The notes below the pieces were generated by a model, which was not told the origin of the DNA, ran no database searches, and saw only the letters and a list, made by a program, of their open reading frames with translations. Shown here piece after piece: positions 36,330-47,076 of a DNA stretch of 64,000 nt. Within the stretch, counting starts at the first letter, position 1; each line of letters starts with the position of its first letter. Location: NCBI GenBank assembly GCA_036674765.1, contig JARVKI010000001.1, forward strand, positions 744,001-808,000, given 5' to 3'. This stretch comes from Seiridium cupressi. Lineage: Eukaryota; Ascomycota; Sordariomycetes; Amphisphaeriales; Sporocadaceae. A program made the position numbers and the translations under genes.

Positions 36330-38324
36330 CTAAGTTCTACTGGAAGATCCCGCCTTTGGCTTCTCGTTGGGGACATCTTCATCGCTATCATCGCCGATGC
36401 TGTAATGTTCCTTATTCATCTCGGTCGGTGTAGCGACGTGCAAGTCATCCAACTCGCTCTCGTCGAAGTCTCCTGCCTCAACGTCACGGTTCGTTCGTTT
36501 ATTCCGGAAGCTCTCGAGACCAGTGCTACCACGAGCTCTCTCGGCAACGGCCGAGAGCCCTTGGTAACCTTGGGTTCTTCTGCGACTTCTCCAGATAAAG
36601 AAGCCCCAAACAGCAGCGCCGATGGCAACAATAGCCAGCACAAGCTCTCCAGATTTCTGGTAGGCAGCCCATTTGGCGTCGCTCAGCTCTTTGTCTTTCT
36701 GAGCCTGATCAGAAGCTGTGTTGTTGGTCGCCCCACCGACAGTCGTGTCTGGAAGTTTCTCGCCATCCAAAAGACTTTGTCCAGGCTGACCGCCAATGCC
36801 ACTGATGTCCACACCAACGAATCGATCAAGCATGTCTCGGGTTCGGCGGGGGTAGTCAAAGGGAACCATATGAGACGAGTTGTAGAACAGGACATAGGTC
36901 AGGTTGCGGGCGGATTGCCAGAAACCAGCCGCCTCACCCTCGAATGTCCAGTCTTGGCGCGGTGTCCAGTTGCCGGGCGACACCTCAAAGCCCTTGCCGC
37001 CATTCCATTCCATGTTGCTGATCAACGCCTCGGTTCCGATATGATTGCAGATGAGGTCCTCGGCACCCGAGAACAAAAGAACATCGATCTCCTTGAGAAG
37101 GTCAGGCAGGAACTTGACGGAAGGAGCGGAGTTTTGGGCTTTGAATGCGGCACCCACAGCGCCGTTGCATTCAGTCCACCCCGTGCTCTTGGCAGAATCG
37201 ATGTGCAAGGCTGAGGTGACTTCGGTCTTTCGCAGGTAGGGCGTGACAGAGGTCAGATCCGGCGGCCAGTTCATGCCACAACTGGGGTACGTGTCCGTTA
37301 GGCGAACGTCGTACATGTTGACACACTCGGTCTGGCCGTTCTTCTTCTTCGTCGTTAGGCGGAGGATCTCCTGAAGTACATCCTCGCAAATTGAGCTGTC
37401 GACGTGGTTGCCGCCTCCGGTGGCCATAGCTTGGCTGCATTTGCGATAAGTCGCCTCGATTTGTTGAGCTACGTCGGAGCCTTTCGTCACGACGCCCTTC
37501 TCATAAGCAAACTTCAAGTAGGCATCGTACTGCTCAGGGGGTGAGATCCATCCGTTGCCGATCAAAAGCCCCTTTAAACCCCAAGTATGTTTTGTCGTAG
37601 GTTTCTTGTTGCGCTCGAGGATGGCCTTAGCAATGTAGGGAATATGCTGGCCGGCGTAGGACTCCCCGGCAATGTATAACTGTAGCACACAATCATTAGC
37701 AGAAGACATTGCTAGCGCCTGGATGATAACTCACATCATCGTGCTCATAATCGGGAAAGAGCGTGAACCATTTCTCGAGGAAGACGACGAATTGGTTGGC
37801 CATCGCATCGAGCTCCGACACGTAACTGTTGGTGTTTACATAACTGAAGCCAGTTCCGACAGGGTTATCGACAAAGAGGAGGTTGGCAAACTCGTGCCAC
37901 GAGCCATTGTTGTACTCGAGATGGTCCCGGTCCTTCAGCCGATACGGGCCAATCTCCATCAATGCACCGTCCTCGGAGCTGCAGCCGGGTCCACCATTCA
38001 ACCAGATCACTGTCCGCTGTCGGTCGGCGATGTGTTGATTATCAAAGTGCCAGAAGAAGAGATTGCCGTTGGTCTCTGGGGAGATCTCGACATGCCTGCA
38101 GGAAACGGGTCGGTGGTCAGCACATGCGCTCGCATCACAAACGCAGTGGGGATTGGTGGTGCTTACCCAGCGTGCATCTTCACCAACGGACCAGCCGGAG
38201 CACCAGGAAGCGAGTGAACGAAGTAGTCGGCAGCTATCTTGTCGGCGATAGCTGTCCGAGTCCACGATGACAGCATCAGCAGCCCACAAGCGGCGATGCG
38301 CACCGGGCTCCAGGAGGGAGCCAT
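36330..38324 (-). CDS. KEX1: Pheromone-processing serine carboxypeptidase Kex1
   Basis: Exons 38324-38167, 38095-37735 and 37679-36330 give 622 residues, the usual Kex1 length. An N-terminal signal peptide (hydrophobic run CGLLMLSSW) is followed by the peptidase S10 fold. The catalytic Ser lies in [11 protein letters not shown], the Asp in [11 protein letters not shown] and the His in [12 protein letters not shown]. The substrate-binding loop is [20 protein letters not shown] Ser/Thr/Gln-rich stalk leads to one membrane helix ([19 protein letters not shown]) and an acidic cytosolic tail ending in KAGSSSRT. Kex1 trims C-terminal Lys and Arg left by Kex2 in the late Golgi, maturing mating pheromones and other secreted peptides. 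The splice joins give MHAG followed by [10 protein letters not shown], and YEHDD followed by [11 protein letters not shown] long antisense frame at 36249-37214 is a shadow of this gene. Confidence 0.97.
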
Positions 38325-39707
38325 GGCTGCGGGTGCCGCGAAGGCGCCGGGCGAAGGGGGGCAAACAACAAGAATTCAGGAAGGGACGAAGGGGCTCGAT
38401 GATTCGGATGGACCACGGCGCTGGTGGTGATGCCGATTGAGTTGGACGCAGGTGGCAGCGTAGAGTGCGAAGGTGATTGTGCAAGGCAACAATAGCAGAG
38501 CGAAGCACACACAAAGGATCGTTTGAAGCCGAGACGGTTTCAATGGTGAAGTGGCCTCTCCATCTCAAAGCGGGAGGTCCACGTTGGCCCCTTGCCTAGC
38601 ACTAGCCTAGAGCCGCTAAGCGAATGCAGCGGTGGCCCTGATTGGCCTGCTAATTCGTTATGCTGGACCCTTTGGAAGGCGGACCATTGCGGCTTACGAC
38701 TCCTTCAGCAACCGAAGGATCCTTTCGGCGTGTTTCGTAATGTTCATCAAGCTCAGCCCTCAAACAGGTACACTTCCTGCATCCTGTTCATCTTGCCAGA
38801 GGCCATACTTGTTGACATGGGGTGAAAAGCACAACCAGACAACTGTATCTCTGTCCAGCACCCTCATATACTAAACGCTTGTGTGACTGATGTTTCATTT
38901 GGGATGAGTTATTGCTACTGACAACGTGGAATTAGCAAATGTAGTGATCATTATGCCCGTCCGTAGTATATTCCGGAACTCCTCCATGAAAACGCGATAG
39001 CCATACATTTGTGCTGTAGCAAGTCGACCTCGTAGCAGTGACAAAGCACGGGACGGCTCACTGCATCCCCGTTGAACATACGGACCTCATTCCCGGCTCT
39101 CAGCACCTTGTCCGCCTTTTTGATTATTATCGAGTCTTCTAATCATAAAGCTCGGGTTCCCTCGCACCCAAATCGCGGGTACGTACAGATTGGAAAGAAA
39201 AACAGAAGATGAGAGGCTCCATACTTATTCATACAGGTCAAGGACTTGTAAGTTCTCGTCGGACAATAGTTGAACATAAATATGATGAAGCCAACAGGGA
39301 TGGTACCATTATCCATCACAGCCCAGCTACGCCTCCAATCGTTTGATTTCCTTCGCGGAGAGATGTGAGGCTCCGCCAGGTTAGATGACATGCCAGATAT
39401 CTGGCCCGGCTCTGATCTTTGGATGTGTATTCATCCGTATCGGCTATGGCAGCTTTTGTCCCTAAGACCGCTTCCAGCAGTTGTCTAACACGACTATGCC
39501 ACATTATCTGAGGGCCTTAGGGACCATAATCCGGCCCTTGTTTGGGTACTGGATACAATTGTACCTCAGCATATGCCATCATCCAACCAGAGCCATGGTC
39601 AAGGTTGTTATCGGCCGCCACCCACAACAATGGAGAGTCCTTCAGTAGACTGAGCTTCCCAGGGTACAGCACCAAGCATAGCAAATCGTGGGTGCGTTCG
39701 TGACAGT
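38325..39707. other. Intergenic, no gene seen
   Basis: The upstream region of the Kex1 gene plus the 3' flank of the small hypothetical gene, about 1.4 kb. Only short frames are present. Confidence 0.5.
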
Positions 39708-40241
39708 CTACTCCGGATATGGAGCACTAGACACACAGCCGATCGTTGCATCGAGAACTCCTGTTCCCTCCTCCAAGCTTATGATGCCAGCTGCAGACAG
39801 CGCACAAAGAACATTGTCAACCCAGGTCCAGCGAGTCCACTCTGGATTCTCGTTGTTGACAGCTATTCCACCGACGAGGTCATGAAGCTTCGTATCCTCA
39901 TGTGACACTACCGGAACTGTTGCGACATGAAGCTGCCGCACGAAAAGGGGCCTCGAACGGGGAGCCCCCAAGCCAGTGGTGGTGGTCAATTTGTAGGACC
40001 CGTGGTCGCCCTCCAATCGATAAGTTGTGTTTGATTTGTTGTTGTCGTTGGCAATAATGCAGAAATCCATCGTACGCGCGCTCTCGGTGTCCCGGGGGTG
40101 TCCCCTGAATACCAGGATGTAGAGTGTTTGAACATATCCGGTGTTGTCAATCCTGCCACTTCCGTATTGGGGAACGGAACGGCTTCCTTGGTTGGACGGT
40201 GAGTTTCCCGGGTCCTTGGTAGTCGCCAACGTGTCGTCCAT
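39708..40241 (-). CDS. Hypothetical protein, 177 residues
   Basis: A single frame beginning at an ATG and reading like real protein, with no signal peptide or membrane helix. The N-terminal 30 residues are polar and probably disordered. The middle (TLYILVFRGHPRDTESARTM, then TYRLEGDHGSYKLT) looks like a beta-rich core. The C-terminal half carries EWTRWTWVDNVLCALSAAG. This resembles, from memory, a widespread fungal family of small proteins that end in a Trp-Val-x-x-Ala-Leu helix. Those I recall usually carry a Cys just before this Trp, whereas this protein has TRW there. No function is known to me. CATCAG directly precedes the ATG, so it could be a splice acceptor with an unseen first exon. 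It stands alone in a gene-poor stretch. Confidence 0.55.
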   Translation of the reverse strand: MDDTLATTKDPGNSPSNQGSRSVPQYGSGRIDNTGYVQTLYILVFRGHPRDTESARTMDFCIIANDNNKSNTTYRLEGDHGSYKLTTTTGLGAPRSRPLFVRQLHVATVPVVSHEDTKLHDLVGGIAVNNENPEWTRWTWVDNVLCALSAAGIISLEEGTGVLDATIGCVSSAPYPE

Positions 40242-41457
40242 CTGATGAATAAAGTCAGGTAGTCAAGCTATCAGCGTGGCTACAATAGGCGATCGATCGA
40301 CATTATCCTTGAAGCATTGCTCGGCGTCCAAGGCAGTCCTGTCGCGTCTGCTCGTTCGTCATCAATTAGTCGCTGCCAGCCCACGGGCCGGAAAGTGGCA
40401 GAATGATGTCGTACCTCGAAGCCGGGTATGGATTTTGAATGGCGCCGGCGAGCGTATTTGACTGGAATGCCACCGGTGGAGGTACTACAGTAGGAATAAG
40501 GGGGGTGGTATGCTTTGTGACCCAGCGGGCACAACCAGTGTCGATCCCCTTCAGCGCGGTCACCCCGAGCTGCCTCAGCCGACAAGAGCATGTGGGCGCC
40601 CCGAAACCGCAGGGAAGCCTATAGAAAGAGTCCCAATCCCATTTTCCAACCTCGCGGCATCGACTTAAGGCCGGACTGCCAGGCTGGACGTGCCCGGATA
40701 CTTTTGCACATGGCCTACAAGCCACTTGCACCTCCCCACATTGCCCAGTCCTTCAATAGCAACGTTCCGGCATACCCCAAGGTCCTTCCTTGCGTGCCTC
40801 GAAGCCTCGAAGCTTCGGAGAAGCCAGGAAGAAGCAACAGAGCAAGAGGGTGTTCCCACTCGGCACCCTGACAGGGACCCGAGATCGCCCCAAGTCGTAC
40901 GTGTGGATTTCGTGCATGCAGACCCCAGTAGCTTAGGTGGTAATAGACCGGTCTAGGCCGTGGAAATAGGTCGACTGATGGGGCGCGCAACGGGTGGGCG
41001 CCCTGGAGAATGCCTAACTCAGCGCGGATACGATGACATGTTCGTGTTTGTTCGTGACAAGTTCGCGTTCTCTGTCGCCGAGACCGTCATTTGCTCGAAT
41101 AATGGTCTGATGGAGGCGTCGGCAAACTTGATACCTGTTGACGAACCATGAGCCCGTCCACGAGCTTGTGCAAAACCAGCCTAGTTTATTACGCCGGCAG
41201 TCGGATATCAGCCAACCAACAAAAGATGGCAGCCCCTCCATCGTCTATTCGCTTCCCATATGTAGATCCAACACGAGCTTCGTTCCAAGAATGAATGCAC
41301 TGGCGATGCGCAAGGTGCATGTGAATTTCAGAGTACACAGATACCTAACCATCTTGACGCCATTCCCGTAAATTGAAGCTGACCTGGACGCCATGCCCGT
41401 TGGAGTAGGACATTCCTGTTCTGAACTTGTGGCCATGCTGACTCGGGCAAGTCCTGA
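40242..41457. other. Intergenic, no gene seen
   Basis: About 1.2 kb upstream of the small hypothetical gene. Overlapping short frames on both strands, none convincing. Confidence 0.45.
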
Positions 41458-42795
41458 TCATTCTGTGCTTATCAAACGATATGACTTCTCGAAAGCCGCG
41501 CAATTTTCAATGCAGTAGCAGTGTGTTCTGTAAAAGACCGCGGGGCCGTGCTCTTCCAAATATGCTAGCACATGTGAAGGCTTCGGCCAATCTCGACGTC
41601 GGTAGTTCGACGGTTGACTAATCTGCAATATTCCTGACACAATATTCCCTAGGCCAGACTCCAGGCCTTGAGGCTTTTTTATGCCAGTATGGACCCAGTC
41701 TGTCGGCTGATTCGGTTCTGGATATCTTGGCGACACCAACCCCTGGAATATATCTACCGGGCTCGTATTTCAACACACTGATCTGGCTTTTTCGAATCGG
41801 GTAGTCACCGAGCACCGGCAGCTTTTACGATTGGCCCATAGTATCTTTACTACTCCCCATCTTAGCCTAGATCTAGTTTCGGAAGATGTCCAGAATCCCG
41901 GAATTCAGCAAAACATTTGTCGTTCAAAGGCCCTGCGAGCCCCTACGGCCGGATTTTATGGCCTTCACTATGCCGAAAATACTCAAGCCAAGCTGACTGA
42001 GGTTGGGGTAATATGATTTCATCGTTGCCAAGCGAGAGGCAAGCATATAGTTCGCATATTTCTCGGCAAAAGCTAAGCACTATCCATTCACCATGTGATC
42101 GTTGCCTGTCTGGATAACCCACTATATAAGCAACCAATCCAGTAGCCGCTACATCCGTTTTGATGGAACGTATCTCCCAGCCCTCTACCATCAGTCTCGA
42201 GATGCCGCGCCTATATTTTGATTGTAAATCAAAGAACCGTGGTCTGGGCGACCAGTGCCTCTCTTGAAAGTAGCCACAGGATCGCTGGAGGAGATATGCC
42301 ATGCCAGCACCGGTCAAACGCTGGCTGTTCAAGTGTATTTCAACATCTATCTAAGGCCTTCGATAAACTGCTTGCTTGGTTTGTCCATTTCATCTTGGTG
42401 GGAGTGGGATCATAGACTCACCTGATGGTTCAGCGCTGGGGTAAAGGAAAGTTTCTAAAAGTAAATTAGGGTAATATAGTAGGGCGCAGTACGACCTATT
42501 CTTCTGACTCGATTTATTGCATATATTCCACGACGATAAGTTTCTACTAAATTCCGTTGCCTGGGATTCCGATGAACAGGTTGTCATGGCAAATTTACGT
42601 ATGATGCCAGGACCCTATTGGCCTCGTCATCATGTGATGCTTTATGTTTTGCATCATTGCCTCTTGATATGCTCGAAAGCCTTCAAATACATCGCACACC
42701 ACAATCTGATATGTCTCCCAGATGAACAGAGGTTTGAAGGACACGTAGTCGAATCCAAGGAAGAGAATAGGAATATTTCTAGGCCCCATTTGCAA
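41458..42795 (-). pseudogene. Possible minus-strand gene relic, family unknown
   Basis: Minus-strand segments with protein-like wording occur in order but in broken frames. 42795-42595 contains LFIWETYQIVVCDVFEGFRA, 42332-41943 contains MVEGWEIRSIKTDVA and EWIVLSFCREICELYACLSL, and 41739-41458 contains HVLAYLEEHGPAVFYRTHCY. I could not join them with credible introns and found no domain. Chance open frames in AT-rich DNA are a real alternative, so this is a weak call. Confidence 0.22.
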
Positions 42796-43866
42796 TAATA
42801 GGATACCTTGCGAAGCTGAATGATGGGCTGATCACTACAAGTAGGAATTAAACATCATGCTCATCAACGTTGCCGATGCGGTAGGTCTTAGAATTTTGGG
42901 TATGATACAATGAATTAGGTGTATTTATCCGGGGGTGTTGTATTTAGCAGGGACAGTGCTAGTCGTCCCCATTCCGTTCCATCCATGGACTTGACGCACA
43001 TCTTGCTCCTTTCTACAATCAATGTCAACTACGCCGATGCCTTTCCCTCGTCCATTCTCATAACGTTCCCGGCGGTTGTGCGCCACAACCCGCCTTGCTC
43101 ATGACTTGTGTATCTCTAAACCAATACTGGGGAAAAAAAGAAGAAGAAATAAAAAAGTTCATCGCTGCGCCATTACGACGTTCGTGGTTTGGCTATTAAT
43201 AAGACTGCAAGACTTTTGCAACCCTCAGTGCTACCGTAGACGCCATCAATGCCCTGCTTTGGTCCCCTCTGAGGTATATGACACGGTGGAAATTAGATTA
43301 TGAAAACAAATGTTATGCTATGAAGTAGCTCGACGGGCTGGACAACTTTCTGAAAACGGTCCCGGGACCGCAAGTGCGCCATGAATCACGTGAATAGATC
43401 ATGGCGGATCAATCAGGTCTCCATTTAGAGCAGGCGAGGAAAGGAAGCTTCCAGCTGGTGAGATAACACACTGAAAAATAAGGGCAAAAAAAGAATGCAG
43501 TGCCGTCGACCAGTTGCGAGCTCGAGATGACCACTGCGTTTGGCCTGGGGGTTCGAAGGGAATTCCAATCGACGTACCGCGAAACCCGACCTGAAATGGC
43601 CAATCAGAGCGCACATGTGCCGCAAAATTGCACGATAGTTCAGGTAATTCTGGTCAAATGACAAGATCGAAAGCTTCTGATCTCAGCTACCGCTGGTAAT
43701 GGTCGCCATTACGTCTCGGATTTCGAGGTGGGATCGCTGGTTTCTTCTCTTCAGGTGGATGATTGGCATTGCTGTCGCTTTCGGGACATTCTATGGCCGA
43801 AATGAATCTTCCAATGATACCGCGCACAGGGCAATCCGATGACGGTGAAGCTTCCGCAAGCTCGTT
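42796..43866. other. Intergenic, 3' flank of the Boi gene
   Basis: About 1.1 kb with an A-rich run near 43132-43156 and no supportable frame. Confidence 0.5.
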
Positions 43867-46800
43867 CTAGGCGCTTTGCGGAGACAGGAACGAGATGCTG
43901 CTACTTTTCTCAGTATCGAACGTTGGTTTGCGTGCCGACGAACTCTCAACCTTTTGCAGCCCCAACTTCTCCAAACCAGAAATAGCGCTGTCGACTTCTC
44001 CAAAGGAAATGCCTAGTCCGTTCTTCTTCTCTTCTTCACCGACTTTAGAACCGTCTTCAACCTTTTCCTCGAGATTCATAAGGGCAGGCGGTCTCTGGCG
44101 CTGTTGTCGAGCTTTTGATAGCGATATCGTCTTTTGTTGGTACGTGGACGTCATCGGCACAGCATCATCACGGTCAATAGTCGCTTTCATAAGTGCCGCC
44201 ATCCATGCCCGACCTTGTTGCAGATTAGGCACCGCAAAATAGTGAACGACTGGCTTAGTAAAGGTGACAGCCTTGGAAAGACCTGCACGTGGTGGCTGCA
44301 ACTTGAAGATGAACATGGAATCGTCGCCTTTTAGAGGGGCATCGCCGTTGTCGCCAGTTGTTGAGAGACTGCTGTCTGAAGGTGCCACCGGAGTGTTACT
44401 AGCACCCGTCAAGGTGGCATGAAGTCCAGTAAGCTTCTCATCATTGGCAGGCAGAACCCTATGAAAGGATATATCAATGATGCCTTTCTCCTCAGTATCG
44501 TCTTCCGAGTAGTAATAGGCGAGACGACGTCCCCGGAGGACGAAGAAACGTGGTTTCCAAGTCGACATGATATTGGCATTCCTCTTTCTCATCCAACCAT
44601 GGAAATCGGCGTCCTTAATAGCATCCTTGGGTCCGACTTTGGCTAGTCCCCGCGTATAGGCGCTCGTCTCCTTCTTGGCCTTTTTCGCTGGCTTCCGGGT
44701 CGCCTGGCTGTTGAGTGCAGTCGCAGACACGGGACTCTTGGTTGCGTCGGGGGAATCAAGTTCAAAGCTGGGGCCCCCAGACGGTGTACTAGATCCAGTT
44801 CTTGTGGAGGGTGATGGAATCGGGGAATCCTTAAAAGAACTAGTGCTTCCAGCTGGCCCAAACTTGGCGCGCTCGTTGCCAGTAACCGCATCAGAGATGG
44901 CCCTCAGCCCGCCAAATCCGGACATCTTGGCAGGTTTTGCTTGCCATTCGGTCTGCCTGGCATTGGGCGAGATTGGAGAAGCCATCCCTCCAATCCCATT
45001 GTCTAGCTTTGTTACCGTGGGCGAGGGATAGTCTTTACTCGGTGGCACTGGACGTGTGGACTCGGTAGTTGCTGTTGAAGCTGTCCTTCGGTGGGCGTTA
45101 GATAGACCGTAGTACTTAGATGCGGCGCCTCCAGAAACCGAGTCCATGCTACCAAACCTCGAGTGCCTCGCCAAAGCAGTTGCGCTCCTCATACGCTGTT
45201 CCTCCGTGTAGCTACTCTTGGCCGAGTGTCCGGAAATCGTATCGCGCTTCTTCAGCGTGTTTCGTTTCCGCCCACTGTCCACTTCCGTACCGGAGAAATA
45301 ACCACGATCGAAATCAACCGCGGGCTGGTCGCCAACCTTCTCATCAGAAATGTTTAAGCCCTGGAAACCGGAAGCAGAGAGTGGTCGTTGTGAAAATGAG
45401 CCAGATGCATTACCCATGGTCCAGTTCCGGTCGAACGAGGGCTGCTTTTTATGTGCGGCACCAGGTCCATTCAGAGGAAATGTGCCAGATGTAGTAATTT
45501 TGGGAGTGTTATTCACCAAAGTGGGACCTGTGAATCGACTGTCAACCGTCGAGGAATGCCGCCGCGAGTGATGCAGATCTCGGATCGAAGCGGCAGAGGG
45601 GCGCTTCTGATGGCTCGGTCGTGTAGGGCTGTCGTTCAGGACCTTGGGCGAAACTGGCGTAATCGGTGACACCGGGTCCATTTTGGGGGTCGTCTGTGAC
45701 AGCCGTCGTCCTTGAGCTGATGCTGCGCGGTCTGTGACCGGCGGCAGCTTTTGCGAACTAGTTAAAGTGTTGGCTCTACTACGCACCCTGCCTTCACTTC
45801 CTGCATCACTGCCGTAGGTTTGTGTTGTTCGCCGCGTAGCTTGACCAATGCCATTCACCTCATCCTGTAGCGACTTGATCTTCTGCCACGTCTTCAAACG
45901 CCGGCCTACAGAACCTAGATCGAATGCCTTGAGGAATAGAGAAGACTGGTCCATGCCCAGGAGGACTTCGCCCGAGATCTCCTGATCTCTGAAAACCTCG
46001 CAGTGCTTTTTCTCCACCCCAGATGTGAAAAGATACTCGGCCACGTCATCGGCGCTCCATGATTCGACTTGTGCCCGCGTGTGGAGCTCTTCTTCTTCCT
46101 CGTCGGTTTCTTCACCCTGAATATAAGACATTCGGTCATGTAATGGTGCGCTATACTCGCTACTCGAATCGGTCGCATGGTGTAGGGCTCCCGTGCTTGG
46201 TGTGGATTGGAGATCATTCATATGTTCGTCAATGACGGTCAGTGTCTCGTGCAATACCGCGCTGTCATTATGAGGGCGGCCGGGCCCATTGAACGTAGAT
46301 GGGCCAGTAAGATTTTTGCTGACAAGCGGCGCCGAAGCAGTGATGGGACTGCCCTCCGGTTTGGTATTGTTTAGAGGAAGAATGGGCGTGGATTCAGCCT
46401 GTGAAGAAGTCGTAGTATGCGAGGTTCCTGGCCGACCGTCGCTGGAAGCTGATATCGACGGAGCCTGGCTGGTCGCTGCCGAGAGCCCGTTGATACTTGA
46501 GGGTTGCGAAACCAGCGCTGGTTGGGGAGCAGTTGCTGTCATCGGAGCCACGCCTTTCGGGGCTGTTCGAGTGTAGACTGTGGTAGCGAAAAGTGTGTCA
46601 GTTTTGTGGGTTGTCGATGCGGGCAGGAGCAGAACTCCAAGCTTCTAGAGCTTCAAAGGAGCGGTGTTTGCACTTACCTTCGGGAAATAGGCCACTGTTG
46701 CCATTCACCATATGGCGTCCCAAAAACCACCCATCGCCAAATTCATCGTCACGCTCAATCAACTCAACTCGGTCTCCCTTGGACAAACTAAGCTCGTCGG

Positions 46801-47076
46801 AGCTTCTAGCAATAAAGTCATCTGCAAACATTCGCCGCGTCAATTCATTCATTCTTTACATCTTAGGTTGAGAAATGAAAAGGCCCTGTCAACATGCCCG
46901 CACTTGCACGTTGCCTGACGCAGCCCTAACAAATATAATATCGGAACGGATTTCGCAGCTTGCAGGGAAATACAAGAACGCAATGGCAACATCATAGGAT
47001 TGAATGGGCGTCACTCACGAATAACCACGAGAATATCGCCCACTTCGGGCTTGGGCTGGAAGCCGGTAGTCGCCAT
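43867..47076 (-). CDS. BOI2: Boi-type polarity protein with SH3, SAM and PH domains
   Basis: Exons 47076-47019, 46821-46678 and 46577-43867 give 970 residues. The joins restore the SH3 domain at residues 18-70: ILVVI followed by HDFIARSSDELSLSKGDRVE, GDGWFLGRH, and then LFPE followed by VYTRTAPKG. A SAM domain lies at about 240-305 (WSADDVAEYLFTSGVEKKHC, GRRLKTWQKI). A PH domain follows at about 724-866 (DFHGWMRKRNANIMSTWKPR, FFVLRGRRLAYYYS, and GRAWMAALMKATIDRD at its end). The linkers are long, Ser/Thr/Pro-rich and probably phosphorylated. In yeast, Boi1 and Boi2 bind Bem1, Cdc42 and acidic phospholipids at growth sites and help tether or activate exocytosis. A role in hyphal-tip polarity is the expected one here. 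The first coding exon is only 58 bases. A CACGTG palindrome at 47143-47148 lies upstream. Confidence 0.95.

Noticed and set aside
36249..37214. 321-codon plus-strand frame
   Set aside because: It is antisense to the Kex1 coding exon and has no ATG-led protein logic of its own. Kex1 motifs on the other strand explain the conservation.
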